Shown here one piece after another: positions 43,350 to 51,300 of a stretch of DNA of 64,000 bases. The translations under genes were made by a program, and so were the position numbers. Origin of the DNA: Ruminococcus sp. YRD2003 (lineage in GTDB: Bacteria; Bacillota; Clostridia; Oscillospirales; Ruminococcaceae); contig FNZT01000003.1 of assembly GCA_900109435.1 (NCBI GenBank), forward strand, positions 434,001-498,000, written 5' to 3'. The notes under the pieces were generated by a model, which worked only from the letters and a program-made list of their open reading frames with translations, ran no database searches and was not told the DNA's origin. Numbering within the stretch: position 1 is the stretch's first letter; every line of letters starts with the position of its first letter.

Positions 43350-43751
43350 TTACGCTATTATCACGAGCGGAGCGCCTGTGTCTACGACAGCGCCCTTGCT
43401 GGTAACTACCTGAGCAACGGTACCGTCCTTGGGAGAAACTATCTCATTCTCCATTTTCATAGCTTCGAGTATTACGAGGATCTGTCCTGCCTTGACTGTG
43501 TCGCCCTGTGCTACGTCAACACGGAGGATATTGCCCGGCATAGGAGCTGCTACCGTCTCACCTGCTGCGAGGTTCACGGGAGCAGCAGGGGCAGGAGCGG
43601 GTGCTGCGGCGGGAGCTGCAGCGGCTGCGGGTGCAGCCGGTACTGCGGCAGGGGCGGGTGCGAGAGCCTCATACTCATCGAGGAGCATCGCCTTGCCCTT
43701 CTCGACCTCTACTTCATATGTCTTTCCGTTAAGTGTTACCTTATACTTCAT
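43350..43751 (-). CDS. Biotin carrier subunit of the decarboxylase pump
   Basis: 133 residues. The N-terminal 30 residues are followed by an Ala/Pro-rich linker (about 30-60) and a biotinyl domain with the biotinylated Lys in ILEAMKMENEI near residue 98. It moves the carboxyl group from the alpha to the beta subunit. In this organism the carrier is a separate gene, unlike the fused OadA of enterobacteria. Confidence 0.95.
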   Translation of the reverse strand: MKYKVTLNGKTYEVEVEKGKAMLLDEYEALAPAPAAVPAAPAAAAAPAAAPAPAPAAPVNLAAGETVAAPMPGNILRVDVAQGDTVKAGQILVILEAMKMENEIVSPKDGTVAQVVTSKGAVVDTGAPLVIIA

Positions 43752-43753
43752 TG

Positions 43754-44158
43754 TTATTTGACCTCCTTGATGGAAATAAAGCGAAGCTCATTGAGCGGAG
43801 TCTGCATCTTATCGGCAACTATAGCCATTATCATCGCAGCGTCCTTATCGGGTACGCCGTGGAGCTTTACGTGTCCTGCCGAGCCCGGTGCGCACGGAAG
43901 CGCGAGCGGAGTCACGGTCAGCGGATTAGCCTCGACTTCCTTCTTGACCTTCTCAAGAGTTGCCTTCTCCTGTGCCTTGACCTTGGCGTCCTTGCTCTTG
44001 AATATGCCGCCTGTGATGTAGAGAACTATCATCAGCAGAACAAGTCCGAAGAAAACGACTGCATAGCCGAATACCGCAGTTATCGCGGCGTCGCCTATCT
44101 CCATTTTCGTGCCGCTGTCAGCTGTCTGAGCGGCAAGAAGTGTAAAATTGATATTCAT
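43754..44158 (-). CDS. OadG-type gamma subunit
   Basis: 134 residues with one membrane helix (about 28-52) and a charged C-terminal part. The pattern ITAVFGYAVVFFGLVLLMIVLYI followed by a Lys/Glu-rich segment fits the OadG/MmdD family, a small subunit that holds the pump together. The sequence is little conserved between species, so the call rests on size, topology and place. It is two bases from the biotin-carrier gene. Confidence 0.85.
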   Translation of the reverse strand: MNINFTLLAAQTADSGTKMEIGDAAITAVFGYAVVFFGLVLLMIVLYITGGIFKSKDAKVKAQEKATLEKVKKEVEANPLTVTPLALPCAPGSAGHVKLHGVPDKDAAMIMAIVADKMQTPLNELRFISIKEVK

Positions 44159-44172
44159 CGTGTGAAGCCTCC

Positions 44173-45570
44173 TTACATTTCCTCAATGGTGTAAACTGCT
44201 TCATTTTCCTCCTTAGCCTTGCGGTCATTGAGGAACTTCATAGTCTGGTCGGGGTAGCAGATGTAGCTCATTACATCTTCCTCAGAGCGTGCAAGGTCGC
44301 CGAGAGCTTCCTTAGCAGCTGCGAAGTCCTCGCCTGTGCGCTTTGCATCCTCGATACGGCAGTCAACAGGCTCTGCGCCCTCAAGAACCTTGTCGAGGAG
44401 TTCCTGACTGATAGGTGCGGGAGCTATACCGTACTCGCCCTTGATGTAGTTCTTAACTTCCTTGGAGATGTTCTTGTAGCGCTCGCCGATGAGGACATTC
44501 GTTACAGCCTGATTACCTACCATCTGCGAGAGAGGAGTTACGAGCGGAGGATAGCCGAGGTCTGCTCTGACCTTCGGAATCTCTGCGAGAGCAGCATCAA
44601 ACTTGTCCATTGCGTGCATATCTGTGAGGTTAGCTATCATATTCGAGAGCATACCGCCGGGCACCTTGTATACGAGCGCCTGAGCGTCGGTAGCAAGGCT
44701 CTTGGGGTTGAGCTGGCCGCTGTCCACGTACTTCTGCTTTATGGGCTTGAAGTAGTCGTTTACCTTGTTGATGACGTCCTCGTCGAGCCCGCAGTCGATA
44801 CCGTACTGCTTGAGGGCATAGAACATCGTCTCCGTTGCAGGCTGTGAAGTACCGCCCGAGAAACAGGATGTAGCGGTGTCGATAACGTCGATACCCGACT
44901 CGATAGCCTTTGTGATAGTCATATAAGCCATACCCGTTGTGCAGTGGGTGTGGAGGATGAGGGTCATGTCGCCGATAGCGTCCTTGATGCCCTTTATGAG
45001 GTGCTCTGCCTCGTAGGGGGACATCGTACCTGCCATATCCTTGAGGCAGATAGTATCGAATCCCATTGTCTTGAGCTCCTTGCACATCTCGATGTACTTG
45101 TCAACGGTATGTACGGGGCTCTGTGTGTATGAGATACAACCCGAAGCGACAGTTCTCTCGTTTGCATACTTCTTGGTACACTCGAGAGCTGTTGCGATGT
45201 TACGGAAGTCGTTGAGAGCGTCAAAGATACGGATAACGTCGATACCGTTCTTAATTGAGAGCTCGATGAACTTCTCAACTACGTCGTCGTGGTAGTGCTT
45301 GTAGCCGAGGAGGTTCTGACCTCTCAGAAGCATTTGCAGACGGGTGTTCGGAAGGTTCTTTCTCAGTCCGCGGAGTCTCTCCCACGGGTCTTCACCGAGG
45401 TATCTGAGACAGGAGTCAAATGTTGCTCCGCCCCAGCACTCTACGGAGTAGTAGCCTGCCTTGTCCATTTCCGAGAGGATACCCTCGTAGTCGGAATAGG
45501 GCAGACGTGTTGCCATCAGCGACTGGTTAGCGTCGCGAAGAACTGTTTCTGTCAGTTGCACTTTTTTCAT
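44173..45570 (-). CDS. oadA: Oxaloacetate decarboxylase alpha subunit (carboxyltransferase)
   Basis: 465 residues from the ATG at 45570 after TTAGGAGGCTTGTAC; a TTG two codons upstream is too near the binding site. LRDANQSLMATR near residue 11, the metal ligands in LHTHCTTGMAY near 205 and the DTATSCFSGGTSQPATE segment near 235 with the carboxyl-accepting Lys before it (CLKDMAG near 175) are those of pyruvate-type carboxyltransferases. The biotin domain is separate. The most likely substrate is oxaloacetate, but a transcarboxylase-like role cannot be excluded. Confidence 0.93.
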   Translation of the reverse strand: MKKVQLTETVLRDANQSLMATRLPYSDYEGILSEMDKAGYYSVECWGGATFDSCLRYLGEDPWERLRGLRKNLPNTRLQMLLRGQNLLGYKHYHDDVVEKFIELSIKNGIDVIRIFDALNDFRNIATALECTKKYANERTVASGCISYTQSPVHTVDKYIEMCKELKTMGFDTICLKDMAGTMSPYEAEHLIKGIKDAIGDMTLILHTHCTTGMAYMTITKAIESGIDVIDTATSCFSGGTSQPATETMFYALKQYGIDCGLDEDVINKVNDYFKPIKQKYVDSGQLNPKSLATDAQALVYKVPGGMLSNMIANLTDMHAMDKFDAALAEIPKVRADLGYPPLVTPLSQMVGNQAVTNVLIGERYKNISKEVKNYIKGEYGIAPAPISQELLDKVLEGAEPVDCRIEDAKRTGEDFAAAKEALGDLARSEEDVMSYICYPDQTMKFLNDRKAKEENEAVYTIEEM

Positions 45571-45593
45571 GTACAAGCCTCCTAAATTTTAAA

Positions 45594-45608
45594 CTCTGCA
45601 TTGCAGAG
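45594..45608. repeat. Perfect palindrome in the oadA leader
   Basis: CTCTGCA-T-TGCAGAG between promoter and start codon, about 25 bases before the ATG. It may be an operator or a small hairpin near the ribosome binding site. Confidence 0.5.
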
Positions 45609-45677
45609 ATACTGTACTTTTCACCCCCGAAGGAGTAAAGGGTCTGTGCGTCCTTGCAAATGACCCAATCAAAATTT

Positions 45678-45706
45678 ATTATAACATATATGAAATCGTT
45701 TTTCCA
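45678..45706 (-). promoter_or_regulatory. Promoter of the Oad operon
   Basis: Minus strand TGGAAA (45706-45701), 17-bp spacer, TATAAT (45683-45678). The -35 box is weak. Confidence 0.65.
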
Positions 45707-45770
45707 GTGTTTTTTCAAGTTTTTTTATTTATTTTATTTCTTTTGCGATATTTTTTTCATATGGCATCTG

Positions 45771-45798
45771 AAAAAGCTGCCCCGCAAGGACAGCTTTT
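45771..45798 (-). terminator. Terminator of the alaS-led operon
   Basis: On the minus strand AAAAGCTGTCC pairs with GGGGCAGCTTTT (one mismatch) right after the last stop at 45800, followed by a T run. Confidence 0.75.
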
Positions 45799-45799
45799 C

Positions 45800-46339
45800 T
45801 CAACGTTTTTTCTTGAATCGAGGCATTATCCTCTTGATGTAGACCTTGTACACGACGTCAAGGTTGAAGTCATAGAGCAGGAATATCACGTTGCATAATA
45901 CCAGAAGCGCTATCGCTCCGTACTTGCCAAAGTCGTTCATGTCTTCGATCATCTGCTTGATACCAAAGATGTAAACTGTCACGTAGAAAAAGCTCAGCGC
46001 ACACGAGTTGAACACTGTCTGCTTCAGTATCAGCCGTATTAAGCCGAAACGTATTTTTTGCAGGAAGAATCTCAGCATAGGATAGTGTCCGAACAGCATT
46101 ATAAACAGGAGCGCAGCCTCCTTGTCCGCGGTGATGAACAGCGACAGCAGGCTCACTGCGACGTATGTCAGCATAGCCCAGCTTATGCTGACCTCCTCCA
46201 CGATGATGAGCAGCATAACTCCCGCAATGAGCGGCAGAACGATATACAGGGGCGTAATTATTCCCGCGAGGAACATCGTCACGAGACACAGCGCCGATAC
46301 TATCCCTCCAAGGGCTACCCTGTAGCTCTTATCCTTCAT
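45800..46339 (-). CDS. Membrane protein of unknown function
   Basis: 179 residues with five to six predicted membrane helices (about 8-30, 34-52, 54-68, 75-88, 108-130 and 140-160). The small size and helix number resemble ECF-transporter substrate-binding (S) components, but no family signature is seen and the vitamin could not be named. It is the last gene of the ten-gene operon and overlaps the SDR gene by 11 bases, so it is translationally coupled to it. Confidence 0.55.
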   Translation of the reverse strand: MKDKSYRVALGGIVSALCLVTMFLAGIITPLYIVLPLIAGVMLLIIVEEVSISWAMLTYVAVSLLSLFITADKEAALLFIMLFGHYPMLRFFLQKIRFGLIRLILKQTVFNSCALSFFYVTVYIFGIKQMIEDMNDFGKYGAIALLVLCNVIFLLYDFNLDVVYKVYIKRIMPRFKKKR

Positions 46340-47114
46340 TTGTCACAGCCTTTTCGGTGCCGTCGGCAGTCTTCTTACTGTGCTGTATACCATATACTAC
46401 AGCGGAGAGCAGCTTGTGCGGAGCAAAGCGCGAAGCGAATACAGCTGCCCTTACGCCAAGACCTGGGATAGCAATGAGCTGACGGTCGAATGCCTTCCTC
46501 AGCGCGAATTCAGCCGCGTAGTCAGGAGTTATCGGCTTTACACTGAAGCTCACGCCGGCGCGGTTGTTGAAGTTGGTATCTACAGGTCCGGGGCAGAGCA
46601 CCGTAATGCTGACGTTGGACTTGTCGCGGCGGAGCTCCTCCGCTATCGCAAGACTGAGCCTTACCACGTAGTTCTTGGATGCATAGTAAGATGAGAGCAG
46701 CGGCCCCGTCATGAAGCCTGCGGACGAGGCTACATTGAGTATGATGCCGCGGTCGCGTTCCTTGAAGTCGCGCAGGAAGAGCTTTGTCAGTATGTGTACC
46801 GCGACGATGTTTACGTCTATCATATTCAGCTCGTCGTCGAGGTCTGTCTTGTCGAACCTGCCGAATATACCATAGCCTGCGTTGTTCACGAGCATATCCA
46901 CGTCTTTGTCCTTGGCAAATTCATAAACCTTGAATACATCTTCGCGCTTTGATAGGTCGGCAACAATCGTCTCTGCACTCCCGAGCTCTGACTTCAGCTG
47001 CTCGAGTGCCGCCTCGTTTCTGCCCGTGAGTATGAGCTCCCAGCCGCGTCTGCCGAGCTTGCGTGCCATACTCATACCGATTCCTGATGTTGCGCCTGTT
47101 ATCAATGCTTTCAT
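46329..47114 (-). CDS. SDR family oxidoreductase
   Basis: 261 residues from the ATG at 47114 after GAGGTAACAAAA; the open frame upstream is an artefact. Classical short-chain dehydrogenase: TGATSGIGMSMA near residue 6 (cofactor), NNAGYGIFG near 83, catalytic Ser in NVASSAGFM near 135 and YYASKNYVV with the Tyr/Lys pair near 150. All catalytic residues are present. The substrate is unknown. A C-terminal extension after about residue 225 carries a hydrophobic stretch. Confidence 0.9.
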   Translation of the reverse strand: MKALITGATSGIGMSMARKLGRRGWELILTGRNEAALEQLKSELGSAETIVADLSKREDVFKVYEFAKDKDVDMLVNNAGYGIFGRFDKTDLDDELNMIDVNIVAVHILTKLFLRDFKERDRGIILNVASSAGFMTGPLLSSYYASKNYVVRLSLAIAEELRRDKSNVSITVLCPGPVDTNFNNRAGVSFSVKPITPDYAAEFALRKAFDRQLIAIPGLGVRAAVFASRFAPHKLLSAVVYGIQHSKKTADGTEKAVTNEG

Positions 47115-47119
47115 TTTTG

Positions 47120-48220
47120 TTACCTCATTTCTATCATGCTTAGCTTTTCGCTGTTTATTGAATCTATACCGAGCAGGAAAAGTGTCTGCTCGCATTCGTT
47201 AGGGTCTGTGAACTCCTCGAGCGGTCTGTCGGCATACTCGGGGAAAAATACCGTTATCTCGCTGTAATGCTGCGTCAGGAACGGCACAAAGCACGCCGCA
47301 CACTCACTTCCTATCAGAAGAAGACGGCGTTGGTTGTTTACGTCAGTGTGTACCCGCACGAGGGGTTCTCTCTCGCCGAGGTAGAGCCTGTACATATCGT
47401 CGGAACCGAGCGCAGAGACATCATATAGCGAGCACTCGTGCTCCGAGCCGTCATTTCCGATACTTACGCACTCCGTGACCTGCGCACCGTCGGCGTACTC
47501 GTAAATGTCAAGCATATCGGGCTCGTTTTTCATATAGAGCGTCCTTCTGTAGAGGTCGCCGCAGTATTCATCCGTGACGTGACGTATCGTATACTTGTCA
47601 TACGATACGGGCTGAGAACCGAGCTTCTGTACGACCGTTCTGTACAGGCAGTATGCGCCGTACATCGTCCACTTGCTGTCGCTGCGGAGGTATATGCGGT
47701 CGTCGCTCAGCATTTTCATAAGATTGTATGCGTCAACACGTCTGATATCGCTGCTGAGCTGCTCGTAAAGGTGCTCAGTCTTCTGTTTCTCGGTCACGCG
47801 AGAAAGATGAGCGGGAAGCACGTCGCCGTAAACTCCCGCAGATGTAGGAACGGCGACGAAATAAACAGTACCGTCATAGCTCTCGGCGAACGAATTGATG
47901 ACAGCCGAGCTATCCTCAGCGTCCTCGCGCTCGGAGATATCGGCAGCGATAAGGCGGTCATCAGCGATATATACGCCGTTCACGATATCACCGCTTATCT
48001 TCGAGTCGATACGAGAACCGACAGAACGCCAAGTATCACTGAATGCGAAGTGCTGAGCAGCAAACGTGCTGAATTCCCTTCCCCAGCTGCCTCCTGTTGT
48101 ATTATCCCACGTAAACTCGGGAATAACCGCTTTATCGTTCGGTGCAAATGAAGCGGCTCCGAAGAATATGATGAATACGCTCACTGCAAGGGCTGTGAGC
48201 TTGCTTGTTATGTTATTCAT
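47120..48220 (-). CDS. DHHW family protein with the DHHW motif changed to DSKW
   Basis: 366 residues from the ATG at 48220, which is 11 bases after the MBOAT stop. A signal anchor (about 5-25) is followed by an extracellular domain of the DHHW family (AlgJ/AlgX-like SGNH fold), with VYIADDRLIA near residue 84 and FVAVPTSAGVYGD near 120. The family-defining motif (usually TDHHWTxxGAY) reads SDSKWTMYGAY near residue 176, so both His residues are gone. These proteins normally pair with an MBOAT to O-acetylate a surface polymer. Here the MBOAT is altered too. Confidence 0.82.
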   Translation of the reverse strand: MNNITSKLTALAVSVFIIFFGAASFAPNDKAVIPEFTWDNTTGGSWGREFSTFAAQHFAFSDTWRSVGSRIDSKISGDIVNGVYIADDRLIAADISEREDAEDSSAVINSFAESYDGTVYFVAVPTSAGVYGDVLPAHLSRVTEKQKTEHLYEQLSSDIRRVDAYNLMKMLSDDRIYLRSDSKWTMYGAYCLYRTVVQKLGSQPVSYDKYTIRHVTDEYCGDLYRRTLYMKNEPDMLDIYEYADGAQVTECVSIGNDGSEHECSLYDVSALGSDDMYRLYLGEREPLVRVHTDVNNQRRLLLIGSECAACFVPFLTQHYSEITVFFPEYADRPLEEFTDPNECEQTLFLLGIDSINSEKLSMIEMR

Positions 48221-48231
48221 TTTCCGCCCCC

Positions 48232-49614
48232 CTATAGCCTCATGAGCAGCATCTCGGAGCTGCCTGACGACGAGATAAGAGCCGTACACACCGCCAGAAG
48301 CACAACCATCACTACAGGAGTCAGTGCGGAGAATACCTTCCTCAGCAACACCCTGCGTGAGCGGAGCAGCATATTCCTGAACAGGTCGGTCGAGGCATAC
48401 ATCGTCACGAGCAATACAACGAGATACGACTTGAGAAGATAAAGTGTCAGCGTGTCCGTAAGAAGACGATTCCCGCCTATCATTGCGAAAAGATACCCGA
48501 AAGCGTCCGAGACAGTATCGCTTGCAATGAACACGGAGAATACGGTCACGAGCAGAAATGTGTAGATTATACCTGTAGCTTTCAGCATACGAGACTTTCT
48601 GAGTCTGCCCTCGACTACTATCGCCGTGCCCATAAGAGCTCCCCAAATCGCACCGCTGACGGTGAAGGAGTACCAGCAGCCTGCTGCTGTCCACGCTCCT
48701 ATGAAGATGAGCTTGCTTATGTAACGGCTCTTCATCTGTGAGGCAAATGGCTTGGTAATGTAGTTTCTGAACCAGTGTATTACCTGAACGTGCCACTTCG
48801 CTGCAAAGTAGCGTATCCTGCTGCTGAACATCGGGTAATTGAAGCTTTGCGGGAACCTGTATCCGAAGCAGTATCCGATGCCTGCCCCCATATCAGACAC
48901 GCCTGAAAGCGTAAAGTAAAGGCAAAGGATATAGGCAGTTATCCCCAGCCATGCAGTCACTGCCGACATCTCACCCGTATCGTAGGCAGCTGCCGCGATG
49001 TACAGCGCGTAGAGAGTGTCTGCGGCAAGCACTTTCTTTGCCAATCCCTTGATGAAGAGGGTCAGTCCCTTTCCGAGCTCGTTTGCGCCTGTTCTGCGGC
49101 TGTTCATAATGCGAGTGAACACATCATAGCGGAGAACAGGTCCCATGAGGAGCCTCGGGAACATCATTATATACAGCGAATATCGGACGATGCTCTTTTC
49201 GGAGCTGACCCGTCCGTTGTACACGTCGATGAGATAGCCGAGTGCCGAGAGCGTGAACAGTGATATGCCTACGGGGAAAAAGCCCTCATGCAGTCTTAAC
49301 ATTGAGTATACCGCTGAGAAGCGTTCCGTGCGGAAAGCAAACAAAGCGAAGATATCGAACACCATACCGAACGCAAACGGGATAAAACAAGCTATCGCAT
49401 TCTTTTTTCGCAGGACGTCTGTCAGACGTAAGACAGTGTAATTGACGAGGATATATGCTGCGATAAAAAGAAGGTATTCCACTCCGAAAAATGAACAGAA
49501 TATCACGCTCAGGAGGAACATTGCGCCTTCCTTGAGCTTCTTCGGCGTTATATGATACAGTATCAGCGAAACGGGAAGGAATCCGTATATGAAAAGGAGG
49601 CTGCTATATTCCAT
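48232..49614 (-). CDS. MBOAT family protein with the catalytic His replaced
   Basis: 460 residues with about eleven membrane helices. The AlgI/DltB-type frame is clear: KWHVQVIHWFRNYITKPF near residue 277 corresponds to the conserved first WH motif. The second, catalytic motif (GLWHGASWxFxxWGLxHG in active enzymes) reads GCWYSFTVSGAIWGALMG near 312: Tyr replaces the catalytic His, and Met replaces the second His. The motif aligns without gaps. The protein is unlikely to transfer acyl groups by the known mechanism. It is encoded directly before its DHHW partner and overlaps rnmV. Confidence 0.83.
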   Translation of the reverse strand: MEYSSLLFIYGFLPVSLILYHITPKKLKEGAMFLLSVIFCSFFGVEYLLFIAAYILVNYTVLRLTDVLRKKNAIACFIPFAFGMVFDIFALFAFRTERFSAVYSMLRLHEGFFPVGISLFTLSALGYLIDVYNGRVSSEKSIVRYSLYIMMFPRLLMGPVLRYDVFTRIMNSRRTGANELGKGLTLFIKGLAKKVLAADTLYALYIAAAAYDTGEMSAVTAWLGITAYILCLYFTLSGVSDMGAGIGYCFGYRFPQSFNYPMFSSRIRYFAAKWHVQVIHWFRNYITKPFASQMKSRYISKLIFIGAWTAAGCWYSFTVSGAIWGALMGTAIVVEGRLRKSRMLKATGIIYTFLLVTVFSVFIASDTVSDAFGYLFAMIGGNRLLTDTLTLYLLKSYLVVLLVTMYASTDLFRNMLLRSRRVLLRKVFSALTPVVMVVLLAVCTALISSSGSSEMLLMRL

Positions 49615-50203
49615 TTTCTTCCTCCTTTAGCTCATCTACCTTTTCGGCGAGCTCTGATGCAGTCATCATCGTATTGAGCACCTCGGTAAGAGCGGCAGCC
49701 GACAAGAGCGAAGGCAAGCCGAGCTTCTTCTGAAGACGTTTGCGGAGCTCGCTGCTGTTGCTCCCGCCGCTCAGCCCGAGCTCATACAGCGTCAGCTTCG
49801 TAATATCGGGCGGAGCTGTGCGCTCTCCTGCTGTGATACCCGCTTTCTCGAATGCGGCAAGCAGCGTAGCGGTGTCTATTCCCTCGACGCCGAGCTTGCC
49901 CTCCGCCGATGGCTTGACCTTTCGTTTTTCTTTGCCGAACACATCGGGGATGTAGACGTTCTTAACGCTCCCGTTCTTTATTGCACCCTTGATATAGCCG
50001 CGTATACGACGACCCGCACTATCGGAATCGGTGAGGATGATAACGCCCGTCTTTTCGGCATAATAGCGGATAAGTCCGAGCTTTTCCTCGTCCTTGAATA
50101 TGCCGAAGCCGCCCGTTACGATTATCACTGCGTCAACTATCGAGCACAGCTTTATCTTGTCGTACTTGCCCTCGACGATAATAGCCTCGTTAATCTTTAT
50201 CAT
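49604..50203 (-). CDS. rnmV: Toprim protein, ribonuclease M5-like
   Basis: 199 residues. A toprim domain (about 1-110) has the catalytic Glu in IVEGKYDKIKL near residue 10 and the Asp pair in LTDSDSAGRRIRGY near 57, followed by a DUF4093 C-terminal domain. Ribonuclease M5 trims 5S rRNA; the closest family members are annotated so. The ATG overlaps the holA stop. No 5S gene is in the window. Confidence 0.83.
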   Translation of the reverse strand: MIKINEAIIVEGKYDKIKLCSIVDAVIIVTGGFGIFKDEEKLGLIRYYAEKTGVIILTDSDSAGRRIRGYIKGAIKNGSVKNVYIPDVFGKEKRKVKPSAEGKLGVEGIDTATLLAAFEKAGITAGERTAPPDITKLTLYELGLSGGSNSSELRKRLQKKLGLPSLLSAAALTEVLNTMMTASELAEKVDELKEEENGI

Positions 50204-51300
50204 CGCTTCCTCCCCTGCGTTTGCAGAGTGAGCATACGCACTATCGCCTGTTCAATCGCTACTCGGGGGTCGACAGGCGATGAATTGAGTTTTACGTTAG
50301 TGTCGCGCAGGATAATGAGGCAGGCGCGCAGTCTTTCAAGTCCGAACTTTCCCGAATCACGGTAGGCGTTCTTCATTGCAAAACGGCGGCTGCCGTACTT
50401 GAAATCATCAGCAGCCGTATCCATGGGGATACCCGCCCGCTTCGCGCATTCGGCACGGTACATATCAAGGAAGACGCTCGTTATCGCGTAGAGCACCGCT
50501 CCCCTGTTGTCGTTGTCAAGATTGAGCTGCTGAACGGCTTCAAATGCAGCTTTTGAGTTCTTTGCCGCAACGGCGTTCGCGAGAGTATATATTGTCGTAT
50601 CGTTCTGCTCATGGACAAGCTCGTCGAGCATATCACGCGTTATCTCATTCCCGTCCGCATAGGCGCAGAGCTTCTCGACTTCCCCTGTTATCGTCAGCTC
50701 GTCGCAGAGGCACATCTCCGCAAGTTCCTTGGCATTGTCTGCGGATATCATCCCGCCTCTTGCCGCTACCTTATCTACGATGAGACGCGAGAGCTCGACA
50801 GACGTCTTCAGCGCCGATTCAACGACAGTACCGTTCTTCTGCACAAAGTCAGCGAGCTTCTTGTTCTTGTCGGTGATGATAGTCTCACCTGAACGGAAAT
50901 CGCGGCGCGTTCCGACCTCGAAGCCCGTGACGTTGAAAATCACAACTGTGTAGTCAGGGATATCCTTTATCGCCTCAAGAAGCGGCTTGTTATAGCTGTC
51001 GGCGGTCCTGCCGCGCATATCTTCCACAGGCTTCTCGCAGTTGTAATCGTTGATGAGTATGCAGTTGTAGTCCGACATCATCGGCGCCATCTGCACCATA
51101 TCATACAGCTCTGATATATCGAGCTCACTGCCTTTTAGCTTAGTGAGTGCGATATCGGCATTCTCTCCGAGTGCCTCCTTTATTATGAGGCCCGTAGCCT
51201 TTTCAACGCCTGTAACATCAGCGCCGAATATATAGTAGACTCTGCTGAGCCCGTCCTTTTTAAGAGCTGCTGTAAGCCCTTTTACATCTGTTTTCGGCAT
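50200..51300 (-). CDS. holA: DNA polymerase III subunit delta
   Basis: 366 residues. YYIFGADVTGVEKATGLI near residue 20, PMMSDYNCILINDYNC near 75 and the C-terminal clamp-loader domain with AVQQLNLDNDNRGAVLYAI near 275 fit the HolA delta subunit that opens the beta clamp. The Walker A is degenerate as usual in delta. It overlaps the comEC stop by one base. Confidence 0.9.
   Translation of the reverse strand: MPKTDVKGLTAALKKDGLSRVYYIFGADVTGVEKATGLIIKEALGENADIALTKLKGSELDISELYDMVQMAPMMSDYNCILINDYNCEKPVEDMRGRTADSYNKPLLEAIKDIPDYTVVIFNVTGFEVGTRRDFRSGETIITDKNKKLADFVQKNGTVVESALKTSVELSRLIVDKVAARGGMISADNAKELAEMCLCDELTITGEVEKLCAYADGNEITRDMLDELVHEQNDTTIYTLANAVAAKNSKAAFEAVQQLNLDNDNRGAVLYAITSVFLDMYRAECAKRAGIPMDTAADDFKYGSRRFAMKNAYRDSGKFGLERLRACLIILRDTNVKLNSSPVDPRVAIEQAIVRMLTLQTQGRKR

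Noticed and set aside
48221-48796. Upstream extension of the DHHW reading frame
   Set aside because: It overlaps the MBOAT gene out of frame; the start at 48220 has a ribosome binding site and begins a signal anchor.
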